The notes under the pieces: generated by a model
Seen by the model: the letters and a program-made list of their open reading frames with translations, nothing else
What the model was told of the DNA's origin: nothing
Database searches by the model: none
Made by a program: the position numbers and the translations under genes
Assembly (NCBI RefSeq): GCF_000767615.3
Contig: NZ_CP009553.3
Location: forward strand, 1,860,001 to 1,924,000
Source of the DNA: Pandoraea pnomenusa
GTDB lineage: Bacteria; Pseudomonadota; Gammaproteobacteria; Burkholderiales; Burkholderiaceae
Direction: 5' to 3'
Length of the DNA stretch: 64,000 nucleotides
In this document: one piece after another, positions 24,894-33,087 of the stretch
Layout: every line of letters starts with the position of its first letter
Numbering within the stretch: position 1 is the stretch's first letter

Positions 24894-26572
24894 ATCCCGT
24901 CACCCTGGCGGTCCTCAAAGGACGGCTGGAGCAGATCGCCGACGAAATGGACGCGACGCTCTACCGCAGCGCCTTCAATCCCATCATCGCCGAGGCGCAC
25001 GACGCCTGCCACGGCATCTACGACGCCGCGACCGGCGCGACCCTCGTGCAGGGCAAGTCCGGCCTGCCGGTCTTCGTCGGCGCGATGGCCTTCGCCGTGC
25101 AGGCGGCCGCACGCACGGCCGCCGAGCGCGGCGGCATGATCGACGGCGACGTCTGGCTCTTCAACGATCCGTACGAAGGCGGCACGCACGCGAACGATTT
25201 CAAACTCGTGCGTCCCGTGTTCCGCGACGGCAAGCTCTATTGCTTTCTGGCGTCCGCCGCGCACTGGCACGACGTGGGCGGCGCGGTGCCGGGCAACTAC
25301 AACCCGGCCGCGACCGAATGCTGGCAGGAAGCGGTGCAGATCCCGCCGGTGCGCATCGTACGGCGCGGCGAGCTCGACGCGGACGTGCTCGCGATCCTCA
25401 AGGCCAATACCCGTTTGCCCGACAGCCTTTGGGGCGATCTGAACGGGCAACTCGCCGCGCTCGAACTCGGTGCGAGGCGTCTGTCCGATCTGCTCGACGA
25501 GTATGGCGACGGCACGGTGCAGGACGCGCTGGCGCAATTGCGCGAGCGCGCCGTGAAGCTCATGCGCGCGCACGTGGCCGCGCTGCCGGATGGCGAGTAC
25601 GTCTATCAGGACACGCTCGACAACGACGGCGTGCGCGACGAGCCGCTGACGATCGCGCTGCGCATGCGCGTGGCCGGCGAGTCGCTCACGCTCGATTTCA
25701 CGGGGACGTCGCCCGCCTGCATGGGGCCGGTGAACATCTCGCGCGCGACCGCCATCGCGGCGTGCTACGTGGCGCTCAAGCACCTGTTCCCGGACGTGCC
25801 CGCCAATGCCGGTGTGCTCGACGCGGTACGGTTTGAGCTGCCCGACGGGTTGCTGATCTCGGCGCAACGCCCGCGTCCGGTGGGCGGCTATACCGAGACC
25901 ATCCTGCGCATGATCGACGTGATCTTCTGTGCGATGGCGCAAGCCGCGCCCGAGCGGGCGATGGGGCAGGCGTACGGCACCATCAATGCGCTCTCGATCG
26001 CCGGCTACCGCACCGACCCGGCGCGGCGCGGTCAGCGCTGGGTGATGTTCAGCTTCTTCGGCGGCGGCCACGGCGGACACAGCGACGGCGATGGTCTGTC
26101 GCATGGCAACGCGCCGATCTCGACGGCCACCATTCCCCCGATCGAGATTCTCGAAGCCGCGTATCCGGTGCGCTTCACGCAGTGGGCGCTGCGCCCCGAC
26201 TCCGCCGGCGACGGACGGCATCGCGGTGGCCTGGGCGCCATCTACGAAATCGAACTGCTCGAGGACAGCGCGGAAGCGTTCGTGTTCGGCGAGCGCGGAC
26301 GCTCGGCGCCGCAAGGCATTGCGGGTGGCGCGGCGTCGGTGCCCAACGTGTTTCGCTATCAGAACGACGGCCAGTGGCATACGCCGCCGATGGCTTCGAA
26401 GATGCTCGGCATCAAGCTCGCGCGCGGGGAGCGCGTGCGGCTCGAGACGCCGGGCGGGGGCGGCTACGGCGCGCCGGCGGCGCGTGACGCCGCGGCACGC
26501 GCGCACGACCGCGCGATGGGATATGTGACGACCGGCGCGAACGACGCGCGCGAGAAGGAGCAACAGGCATGA
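24887..26572 (+). CDS. Hydantoinase B / oxoprolinase-family subunit (HyuB)
   Basis: A 561-residue protein matching the HyuB family: DPVTLAVLKGRLEQIADEMDATLYRSAFNPIIAEAHDACHGI-type N-terminus, DVWLFNDPYEGGTHANDF, and SHGNAPISTATIPPIEILEAAYPVR with the C-terminal LETPGGGGYG. GGAG precedes the ATG by 7 nt. With HyuA it forms an ATP-dependent enzyme that opens cyclic amides (5-oxoproline, N-methylhydantoin, caprolactam) or, in related enzymes, carboxylates ketones. The precise substrate is unknown. Confidence 0.9.
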   Translation: MLDPVTLAVLKGRLEQIADEMDATLYRSAFNPIIAEAHDACHGIYDAATGATLVQGKSGLPVFVGAMAFAVQAAARTAAERGGMIDGDVWLFNDPYEGGTHANDFKLVRPVFRDGKLYCFLASAAHWHDVGGAVPGNYNPAATECWQEAVQIPPVRIVRRGELDADVLAILKANTRLPDSLWGDLNGQLAALELGARRLSDLLDEYGDGTVQDALAQLRERAVKLMRAHVAALPDGEYVYQDTLDNDGVRDEPLTIALRMRVAGESLTLDFTGTSPACMGPVNISRATAIAACYVALKHLFPDVPANAGVLDAVRFELPDGLLISAQRPRPVGGYTETILRMIDVIFCAMAQAAPERAMGQAYGTINALSIAGYRTDPARRGQRWVMFSFFGGGHGGHSDGDGLSHGNAPISTATIPPIEILEAAYPVRFTQWALRPDSAGDGRHRGGLGAIYEIELLEDSAEAFVFGERGRSAPQGIAGGAASVPNVFRYQNDGQWHTPPMASKMLGIKLARGERVRLETPGGGGYGAPAARDAAARAHDRAMGYVTTGANDAREKEQQA

Positions 26573-28620
26573 GCGAAGCATCAACGATCGTCGGCGTCGA
26601 CGTGGGCGGCACGTTTACCGATTTGTTCGTCCTCGACGAAGCCGCCGGCGTGGCGCGTATCGTCAAGGTACCCTCCACGCGCGGCGAGGAAGCACGCGGC
26701 TTCATGAACGGCATCGAGCGTGTCGACACGCAGGGACGCGGCGCGGGCGGTATCGCCACGATCGTGCACGGCACGACCGTGGGCACGAATGCCCTGCTCG
26801 AGCGCAAGGTGGCACGCACCGGCATTATTACCACGACAGGCTTTCGCGACGTGCTCGAAATGCGGCGCCGCGATCGCCCGGCCACCTGGGGCCTGCGCGG
26901 CAACTTCACACCCATCGTGCCGCGCGACCTGCGTCTCGAGGTCGATGAGCGGGTGCTGGCCGACGGCACGGTCCATACGGATGTAGACATTGCCCAGGTG
27001 GAAGCGGCCGCGCGCGAGTTGCTCGAGGCGGGCTGCGATGCCGTGTGCGTGTTCTTCGTCAACGCCTACGCGAATCCGGTCAACGAGCAGCGCGCCGTGG
27101 CCGCGGTGCGGGCGCTGTGGCCCAACGGCAACGTGACGGCGGCGACCGAGGTGCTGCCCGAGATTCGCGAATTCGAGCGATGCTCGACGGCCACGCTCAA
27201 CGCGTCGCTCCAGCCGGTGGTGGGCAGCTACCTCACGCGTCTGGAGAGCGACCTGAAGGCGCGCGGCTTCGGCGGCGAACTGCTCGTGGTACAGAGCAAC
27301 GGCGGCATCATGTCGCGTCAGACGGCGTGCGACGTGCCGGTGCGCACGGCGCTCTCCGGGCCGGCTGCCGGCGTGATCGCCTGTGCGGCCATCGCGCGGG
27401 CCGCGGGCTTCGCCAACGTGGTGACGGGTGACATGGGCGGGACGTCGTTCGACGTGTCGCTCGTGGCGGGCGGCGAGGCGTCGCTCTCGGCGCAGACGTC
27501 CATCGAATTCGGCATGGTGGTGCGCTCGCCGATGATCCAGATCGAGACGATCGGCGCCGGCGGCGGCTCGATCGCATCGGTGGATGCGGGCGGCCTGTTG
27601 CAGGTCGGTCCCGAATCGGCGGGCAGCATTCCCGGCCCGGCGTGCTACGGACGCGGCAACACGCGACCGACGGTGACCGACGCCAACGTGCTGCTCGGGC
27701 GCATTGCCGCCGACCGGCCGCTGGGTGGCGGTCTGCTCGCGAAACTCGACGCGAGCCTTGCCGCCAGCGCCATCGACGAGCATGTGGCCAAACCGCTCGG
27801 CCTCGACGTGTACGCCGCCGCCGAGGCGATGCTCACCGTCGCCAACGCCAAGATGGCCGGCGCCATTCGCCTGGTGTCGATCGAGCGCGGCCACGATCCG
27901 CGCCAGTTCGCCTATATGCCCTTCGGTGGCGGCGGCGCGCTGCACGTGTGCGCGATGATGCGCGAAGTCGGCACGACCACGGGCATCGTGCCGCGCTACC
28001 CGGGCGTGACCTCGGCGCTGGGCTGCGTGATCGCCGACATGCGACATGACAGCGTGCAAACGCTCAACCAGCCGCTCGCCGCGCTCGATACGGCAGATCT
28101 CGTGGCACGCGTCGAAGCGCTGGCCGAGGCCTGCCAGGCGCGCCTCGACTCCGCCGGCGTGCGCTTCGAAGGCGTGCGCGAGATCGTCGAGCTCGACATG
28201 CTCTACGTGGGCCAGAGCCATACGGTGCGCGTGCCCGTCACGCGCGAGCAGCTCGATCGCGACGGCATTGCCCGGGCGTTCGAGACCGCGTACCGCGACG
28301 CCTTCGGTCGCGCGCTCGAGGGCATTCCGGTGCGCATCATGAACCTGCGCTACGCGCGCATCGGCGTGCGCCCGAAGTTCGACCTGGCCGTGCTCGCGCC
28401 GCAGGCCGGCGCGATGCCCGAGTCGCTCGGCACACAGCGCGTCTATCACGCCGGACAGTGGTGGAACGCCGCACGCTACGCGCGCCTGGACTTGCCGGTC
28501 GCCGCTACCGTGGCCGGCCCCGCGATCCTCGAGCAGTCGGACACCACGATCTGGCTGGAGCCAGGGTTCTCGGGACGCGTCGACGCCCTGGGCAACCTGC
28601 TGATCACGCGCGACGCCTGA
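26569..28620 (+). CDS. Hydantoinase A / oxoprolinase-family subunit (HyuA)
   Basis: A 683-residue actin-like ATPase subunit overlapping HyuB by ATGA. The phosphate-binding motif VGVDVGGTFTDLFVLDE (about residues 8-24), VHGTTVGTNALLERK, and GDMGGTSFDVSLV in the second ATPase half are family hallmarks, followed by a C-terminal domain. It phosphorylates the amide carbonyl to drive ring opening with HyuB. Length is normal for HyuA alone; this is not the fused eukaryote-like form. Confidence 0.92.
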   Translation: MSEASTIVGVDVGGTFTDLFVLDEAAGVARIVKVPSTRGEEARGFMNGIERVDTQGRGAGGIATIVHGTTVGTNALLERKVARTGIITTTGFRDVLEMRRRDRPATWGLRGNFTPIVPRDLRLEVDERVLADGTVHTDVDIAQVEAAARELLEAGCDAVCVFFVNAYANPVNEQRAVAAVRALWPNGNVTAATEVLPEIREFERCSTATLNASLQPVVGSYLTRLESDLKARGFGGELLVVQSNGGIMSRQTACDVPVRTALSGPAAGVIACAAIARAAGFANVVTGDMGGTSFDVSLVAGGEASLSAQTSIEFGMVVRSPMIQIETIGAGGGSIASVDAGGLLQVGPESAGSIPGPACYGRGNTRPTVTDANVLLGRIAADRPLGGGLLAKLDASLAASAIDEHVAKPLGLDVYAAAEAMLTVANAKMAGAIRLVSIERGHDPRQFAYMPFGGGGALHVCAMMREVGTTTGIVPRYPGVTSALGCVIADMRHDSVQTLNQPLAALDTADLVARVEALAEACQARLDSAGVRFEGVREIVELDMLYVGQSHTVRVPVTREQLDRDGIARAFETAYRDAFGRALEGIPVRIMNLRYARIGVRPKFDLAVLAPQAGAMPESLGTQRVYHAGQWWNAARYARLDLPVAATVAGPAILEQSDTTIWLEPGFSGRVDALGNLLITRDA

Positions 28621-28646
28621 GCGGCGTGCGCACAACGGAGTTTGCA

Positions 28647-29267
28647 ATGACACAAACGACGTCCGGGCTCGACGCGACGCGCACCGCGCTTGTCATCGTC
28701 GACCTGCAGAACGACTTCATCGCGCCGGGCGGCGCCTACGACCGGGGCGGGGCGGCCACGCGCGAGGCGCAGGCATTGCCCGCGCGTGTCGCGCCGGTGG
28801 CCGCGTCGCTCAAGGCGGCCGGTGGCTTCGTGGCGGCGAGCCAGTTCACGCTCTGGCCGGATGCGTCCGGCGAGCCGATGATCTCGCCGCATCTGCGGCA
28901 GTTGCGCCCGTTCCTGCGCCGGGGCGATTTCGTCGCCGGCTCGCCGGGCCATGGCACGGTCGCGCTGCTGGCCCCGCACGTGGATGTCTCGGTGTGGAAG
29001 GTCGCCTATTCGGCGTTCTTCAACACGCAGCTCGACTGGGTGCTTCGCCGTGCGGGCATCGACACGGTCGCGGTGTGCGGCATCGTGACGAACGGCGGTG
29101 TCGCCAGCACGGCACGCGACGCGCACATGCGCGACTATCGCGTGCTCGTGCTCGGCGACGGTTGCGCCGCGCCCACGCCTGCCATGCACGACGCCGCACT
29201 GGCCGACCTTCGCACCGTGGGCGAGATCGTGACTTGCGAGGCCTTCGCCGGCCTGATTGCAGGATGA
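28647..29267 (+). CDS. Isochorismatase-fold hydrolase with Gly in place of catalytic Cys
   Basis: A 206-residue cysteine-hydrolase-superfamily protein. Asp19 (VIVDLQNDF) and Lys118 (VWKVAYSAF) of the triad are present, but the Cys position in the CGIVTNGGVASTARDA motif is Gly151. In the family, Cys is needed by amidases (nicotinamidase, N-carbamoylsarcosine and maleamate hydrolases), whereas isochorismatases such as EntB and PhzD carry Gly and hydrolyse enol ethers. The protein is thus more likely an enol-ether or other water-attack hydrolase, or inactive, than an amidase. It lies 26 bp after hyuA and overlaps the flavoprotein gene by ATGA. Confidence 0.85.
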   Translation: MTQTTSGLDATRTALVIVDLQNDFIAPGGAYDRGGAATREAQALPARVAPVAASLKAAGGFVAASQFTLWPDASGEPMISPHLRQLRPFLRRGDFVAGSPGHGTVALLAPHVDVSVWKVAYSAFFNTQLDWVLRRAGIDTVAVCGIVTNGGVASTARDAHMRDYRVLVLGDGCAAPTPAMHDAALADLRTVGEIVTCEAFAGLIAG

Positions 29268-30697
29268 GCGGCGCGGCTTCGGCGAGCGCGCCCGTGATTC
29301 GGCGCGGACAGCCGCCGGTGGACGATCTGCCGCAGGTCAGCGTGGTGATCGTCGGCGCCGGTGCTTGCGGCCTGAGCGCCGCGCTGATATTGCAGGATGC
29401 CGGCGTCGATTGCGTGGTGCTCGAGCGCGACGCCATGCCCAGCGGTTCGACGGCGCTCTCGTCCGGCTTCATTCCGGCCAGCGGCAGCGAGGTGCAGCGC
29501 ACCGCCGGCATCGACGACAGTCCCGCGCGTTTCGCGGCCGACATCATGGCGAAGACCGATGGCACCGCTGCGGCCCATCTGGTGCGCGCCTATACCGAGG
29601 CGTCGGGTCCGGCGATGGATGCGCTTGCCCGGCACGGGCTGACGTTCGAGATCCTCGATGGCTTTCTGTATCCGGGGCACTCCGTGCGGCGCATGCACAG
29701 CCTGCCCGAGCGCACTGGCGCGGCGTTGATGGCCGCGCTGGAACGCGCCGTGCAGGCAACCGACGCCGCGATCCTTACCCGAACCCTCGTGCGCGAACTC
29801 TGGGTCGACGAGACGGGGCGGGTGCGGGCGGTGGGCGGCGTGCGTCCCGACGGTGCCATGGAGTACCTCGGCTGCGACGTCCTGCTGCTTGCCTGCAACG
29901 GCTTTGGCGGCAACGCGGCGCTGCGTGCCGAATGGCTCCCCGAGATGGCCGATGCGGTCTACGGCGGCCACGAGGGCAACGATGGCAGCGCCTTGCTCTG
30001 GGGGCGCGCGCTGGGCGCGGCCCAGGCCGACCTTGGCGGGTATCAGGGGCACGGGTCCTGGGCGAGTCCGCACGGCGTGCTGATTTCCTGGGCCGTCATC
30101 ATGGACGGCGGTGTGCAGATCAATCGCGAAGGGCGGCGGTTTCACGACGAAACGCACGGTTATTCGGAAGCGGCGGTGCATGTGCTCGCGCAGCCGGGCG
30201 GCATTGCCTGGAACGTGTTCGACGCGCAAACGCTGGCGCTGGCGCGCACGTTCCCCGATTTTCAGGAGGCAGAGGCCGCCGGGGCGCTCAGGACATGCCC
30301 CGACGTCGAGGCCCTCGCGGCGACCATCGGCTGCGAGGCACACGTGCTGCGCGCCACGCTCGACAGTGTGGCGCCGGGCGTCGCGGCGGCCGACGGGCGC
30401 CGCTTCTCCCGCGCGCTCACGGCTCCGTACTACGCCGTGAAGGTCACCGGCGCGTTGTTTCACACGCAAGGCGGGCTCGACATCGACGCCCACTGCCGGG
30501 TGTTGCGCCCGGACGGCACCGCGCTGCCGAACCTGCTCGCCGCTGGCGGCGCGGCGCGCGGCGTATCGGGCAACGCGGTCTGGGGCTATCTGTCGGGCAA
30601 CGGGCTGCTCTCGGCCGTCGCGGGAGGCTTCATCGCCGCGCACACGGCGATCGATGCGCTCGCCATCTCGCCAACTTCACAGGAGATTTCCCCATGA
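29264..30697 (+). CDS. FAD-dependent dehydrogenase (fumarate reductase/KSTD flavoprotein family)
   Basis: A 477-residue flavoprotein with the ADP-binding motif VVIVGAGACGLSAA (about residues 27-40), an acidic ribose-binding ERD (about 52-54), and the C-terminal FAD signature GGLDIDAHCRVLRPDGTALP followed by AAGGAARGVSG. This is the fold of succinate dehydrogenase/fumarate reductase and 3-ketosteroid dehydrogenase flavoproteins, which desaturate or reduce next to a carbonyl. In this operon it could oxidise a succinate-like intermediate to a maleate/fumarate-like one for the hydro-lyase. Confidence 0.85.
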   Translation: MSGAASASAPVIRRGQPPVDDLPQVSVVIVGAGACGLSAALILQDAGVDCVVLERDAMPSGSTALSSGFIPASGSEVQRTAGIDDSPARFAADIMAKTDGTAAAHLVRAYTEASGPAMDALARHGLTFEILDGFLYPGHSVRRMHSLPERTGAALMAALERAVQATDAAILTRTLVRELWVDETGRVRAVGGVRPDGAMEYLGCDVLLLACNGFGGNAALRAEWLPEMADAVYGGHEGNDGSALLWGRALGAAQADLGGYQGHGSWASPHGVLISWAVIMDGGVQINREGRRFHDETHGYSEAAVHVLAQPGGIAWNVFDAQTLALARTFPDFQEAEAAGALRTCPDVEALAATIGCEAHVLRATLDSVAPGVAAADGRRFSRALTAPYYAVKVTGALFHTQGGLDIDAHCRVLRPDGTALPNLLAAGGAARGVSGNAVWGYLSGNGLLSAVAGGFIAAHTAIDALAISPTSQEISP

Positions 30698-31557
30698 CGA
30701 CAACGTCGTCCCTGAAGGCGCGCCTGAACGAGGGCGTGCTGCTCGCGCCGGGCGTCTATGACGCACTCTCCGCGCTGATCGCGGCGCAGACCGGCTTCGA
30801 AGCGCTGTATCTGTCCGGGGCCTCCATTGCCTACACGCGGCTCGGGCGCTCCGACATCGGGCTGACCACCTACCCGGAAGTGGAAGACACGGTCGCGCGT
30901 ATTGCCGAGCGGGTGTCGGTGCCGGTCATCGTCGACGCCGATACCGGCTTCGGCAACGCGCTGAACGTCAAGCGCACGGTGCGGGGGTTCGAACGCGCCG
31001 GCGCGGCCATGATCCAACTGGAGGATCAGACCTTTCCGAAACGCTGCGGTCATCTCGACGGCAAGGGCGTGATTCCCGCACAGGAAATGGCAGGCAAGAT
31101 TCGCGCGGCGGTCGATGCCCGTCATGACGCGAACACGTTGATCCTCGCGCGCACCGACGCGATCGCGGTGGAGGGGCTGGAGGCCGCGCTCGATCGCGCC
31201 GAGCAGTATCTGGCGGCCGGTGCCGATGCGCTGTTCATCGAGGCGTTGCGCACGACCGAGCAGATGACGGCGGCATGCGAGCGTTTTGCCACGCGCGTGC
31301 CGTTGCTCGCCAACATGGTCGAGGGTGGCAAGACGCCGGTGCAAAGCGCGCAGGCGCTCGCCGACATCGGCTTTCGCATCGTCATCTTCCCGGGGGGCAC
31401 CGCGCGCGCCGTGGCGCATACGCTACAGGGCTACTATGGCAACCTGCTCGCGCAGGGCACCACCGCCGCGTGGCGCGAACGGATGCTCGACTTCGACGGC
31501 CTGAACGCGGTGATCGAAACCCCCGCCTTGCTGGCCGACGGTCGGCGCTACGAGTAA
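30694..31557 (+). CDS. Isocitrate lyase/PEP mutase-family C-C lyase (2,3-dimethylmalate or methylisocitrate lyase-like)
   Basis: A 287-residue TIM-barrel enzyme overlapping the flavoprotein gene by 4 bp, with AGGAG upstream of the ATG. APGVYDALSALIAAQTGFEALYLSG, VIVDADTGFGNA (metal-binding Asp) and the lyase signature K116-R-C118-G-H120 with LDGK are clear. The KRCGH motif with Cys indicates a true lyase (isocitrate, methylisocitrate, dimethylmalate) rather than a PEP mutase. It would cleave a 2-hydroxy-diacid to pyruvate or glyoxylate plus a carboxylic acid, completing the pathway. Confidence 0.87.
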   Translation: MTTTSSLKARLNEGVLLAPGVYDALSALIAAQTGFEALYLSGASIAYTRLGRSDIGLTTYPEVEDTVARIAERVSVPVIVDADTGFGNALNVKRTVRGFERAGAAMIQLEDQTFPKRCGHLDGKGVIPAQEMAGKIRAAVDARHDANTLILARTDAIAVEGLEAALDRAEQYLAAGADALFIEALRTTEQMTAACERFATRVPLLANMVEGGKTPVQSAQALADIGFRIVIFPGGTARAVAHTLQGYYGNLLAQGTTAAWRERMLDFDGLNAVIETPALLADGRRYE

Positions 31558-31566
31558 CAACGTCTT

Positions 31567-31589
31567 CCCGGCGCGCCGAGCGCGCCGGG
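31567..31589. terminator. Perfect 10-bp GC hairpin between convergent genes
   Basis: CCCGGCGCGC and GCGCGCCGGG flank a CGA loop between the lyase (stop 31557) and the convergent CoA transferase (stop 31609). A run of eight G follows, not T, so it may be a factor-assisted terminator or 3' stabiliser. Confidence 0.5.
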
Positions 31590-31608
31590 GGGGGAGGCCG
31601 TCGCGGGG

Positions 31609-32832
31609 TCAGACGACGCCGTCGGCGCGCAGCCGGGCGATCCGCTCGGTGTCGAAGCCCAGGCGCTCGCGAAGGATGTCGTCGCTGTGCTGCCCAAGCG
31701 TGGGTGGCGCGGTGCGCGCCTCGGGCGGCGTCTCGCTCATCTTCATCGGACTGGCCACGAGCCGGGCCGTGCCGCCCGACGGGTGCGGCAATGCCACCTC
31801 CATGCCGCGGGCCTTCACCTGGGGATGCGCGAAGACTTCCGGCAACGTGTTGATGGGCCCGCACGGCACGCCCAGCGCCTCGAGCTTGTCGATCCACGCA
31901 TCCTTGCCGAATTTGCGCACCATCTGTGCGAGCAGCGGCACCAGCACCTCACGGTGACGCACACGTGACGGATTGGTCGCGAAGCGCTCGTCGTCGGCCA
32001 GCGCGGGCTCGCCGCCCGCTTCCACGAACTTGCGGAATTGTCCGTCGTTGCCGACCGCGACGATGATCCAGCCGTCGTCGCCGGTCTGGAACGTCTGGTA
32101 CGGCACGATGTTCGGATGCGCGTTGCCCCAGCGCACCGGCGCATTGCCGCTGGCCAGATAATTCGTGTTGAGGTTGGCGAGCATGGCGACCTGCGTGTCG
32201 AGCAGCGCCATGTCGATGTACTGGCCCACGCCGGTGCGGTCGCGGTGCGTGAGCGCGGCCATGATCGCGAGACTCGCATACATGCCCGTCATCAGGTCCG
32301 CAATGGCGACGCCCGCCTTCTGCGGACCGCCGCCGGGCAGCGCGTCGCGCTCGCCGGTCACGCTCATGAAGCCGCCGATGCCCTGAATAATGAAGTCGTA
32401 CCCCGCGCGCGAGGCGTGCGGGCCGGTCTGGCCGAAACCGGTCACCGAGCAGTACACCAGATCGGGCTTGACCGCCTTGAGCGACGTGTAGTCCAGGCCG
32501 TACTTCGCCAGTTGACCGACCTTGTAATTCTCGACCACGACATCGCTTTGCGCCGCGAGTGCCCTGACGATCGCCTGGCCCTCCGGGCGCGAGATGTCGA
32601 GCGTGAGCGAGCGCTTGTTGCGGTTCGCCGCCAGGTAGTAGGCGGCTTCGGCGGTGTCGCGGCCCTCGGCGTCGCGTTGGTAGGGCGGGCCCCAGCTGCG
32701 CGTGTCGTCGCCCACGCCGGGGCGTTCGACCTTGATGACGTCGGCGCCCAGGTCCGCCAGATTCTGCGTGGCCCACGGCCCGGCCAGCACACGCGAAAGG
32801 TCGAGCACCCGGATATGACTCAGCGCACCCAT
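31609..32832 (-). CDS. Class III (CaiB/BaiF family) CoA transferase
   Basis: A 407-residue enzyme with the family N-terminus GALSHIRVLDLSRVLAGPWATQNLADLGADVIKVERP and the catalytic Asp in QKAGVAIADLMTGMYA (about residue 175). Such enzymes move CoA between acyl-CoA and free acids; this subtype resembles succinyl-CoA:glutarate or (R)-malate/citramalate CoA transferases. It converges on the Hyu/lyase operon and could activate a diacid produced there, but opposite orientation makes the link weak. Confidence 0.87.
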   Translation of the reverse strand: MGALSHIRVLDLSRVLAGPWATQNLADLGADVIKVERPGVGDDTRSWGPPYQRDAEGRDTAEAAYYLAANRNKRSLTLDISRPEGQAIVRALAAQSDVVVENYKVGQLAKYGLDYTSLKAVKPDLVYCSVTGFGQTGPHASRAGYDFIIQGIGGFMSVTGERDALPGGGPQKAGVAIADLMTGMYASLAIMAALTHRDRTGVGQYIDMALLDTQVAMLANLNTNYLASGNAPVRWGNAHPNIVPYQTFQTGDDGWIIVAVGNDGQFRKFVEAGGEPALADDERFATNPSRVRHREVLVPLLAQMVRKFGKDAWIDKLEALGVPCGPINTLPEVFAHPQVKARGMEVALPHPSGGTARLVASPMKMSETPPEARTAPPTLGQHSDDILRERLGFDTERIARLRADGVV

Positions 32833-33015
32833 CGTTCGTTATCTCCTTCGTGTCGTTGTCGGTCCCGCAATGCGAATTCAGGAAAATCACATGCGGAACG
32901 ATGTTTTGCAATGCGGAACTTGTGACGCAAAGTCTACGGCGTCGCGGGGTGCGCTGACCAGCGTCGTTTCGCACTGCGGTTGGCGCGGCGACGCGGTGGG
33001 CGGGCCGATTTCCCG

Positions 33016-33021
33016 TATAAT
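33016..33021 (+). promoter_or_regulatory. Candidate -10 box for alaS
   Basis: A perfect TATAAT lies 66 bp before the alaS ATG; the -35 region is poor. Confidence 0.4.
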
Positions 33022-33087
33022 CAAAAGTTTGCAAAATATCCCGCCAGACGCCTTGTCTGGCCCGGTCCCCACGCTCTCACGCACGCT

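Noticed and set aside
23008..31557. Anaerobic nicotinate degradation cluster
   Set aside because: The LeuCD-like and dimethylmalate-lyase-like genes fit, but enamidase, hydroxynicotinate reductase, methyleneglutarate mutase and isomerase are absent, while HyuAB and a Liv importer are present.
30694..31557. Phosphoenolpyruvate mutase/phosphonate gene
   Set aside because: The KRCGH motif with the lyase Cys indicates an isocitrate-lyase-type enzyme, and no phosphonate genes are nearby.
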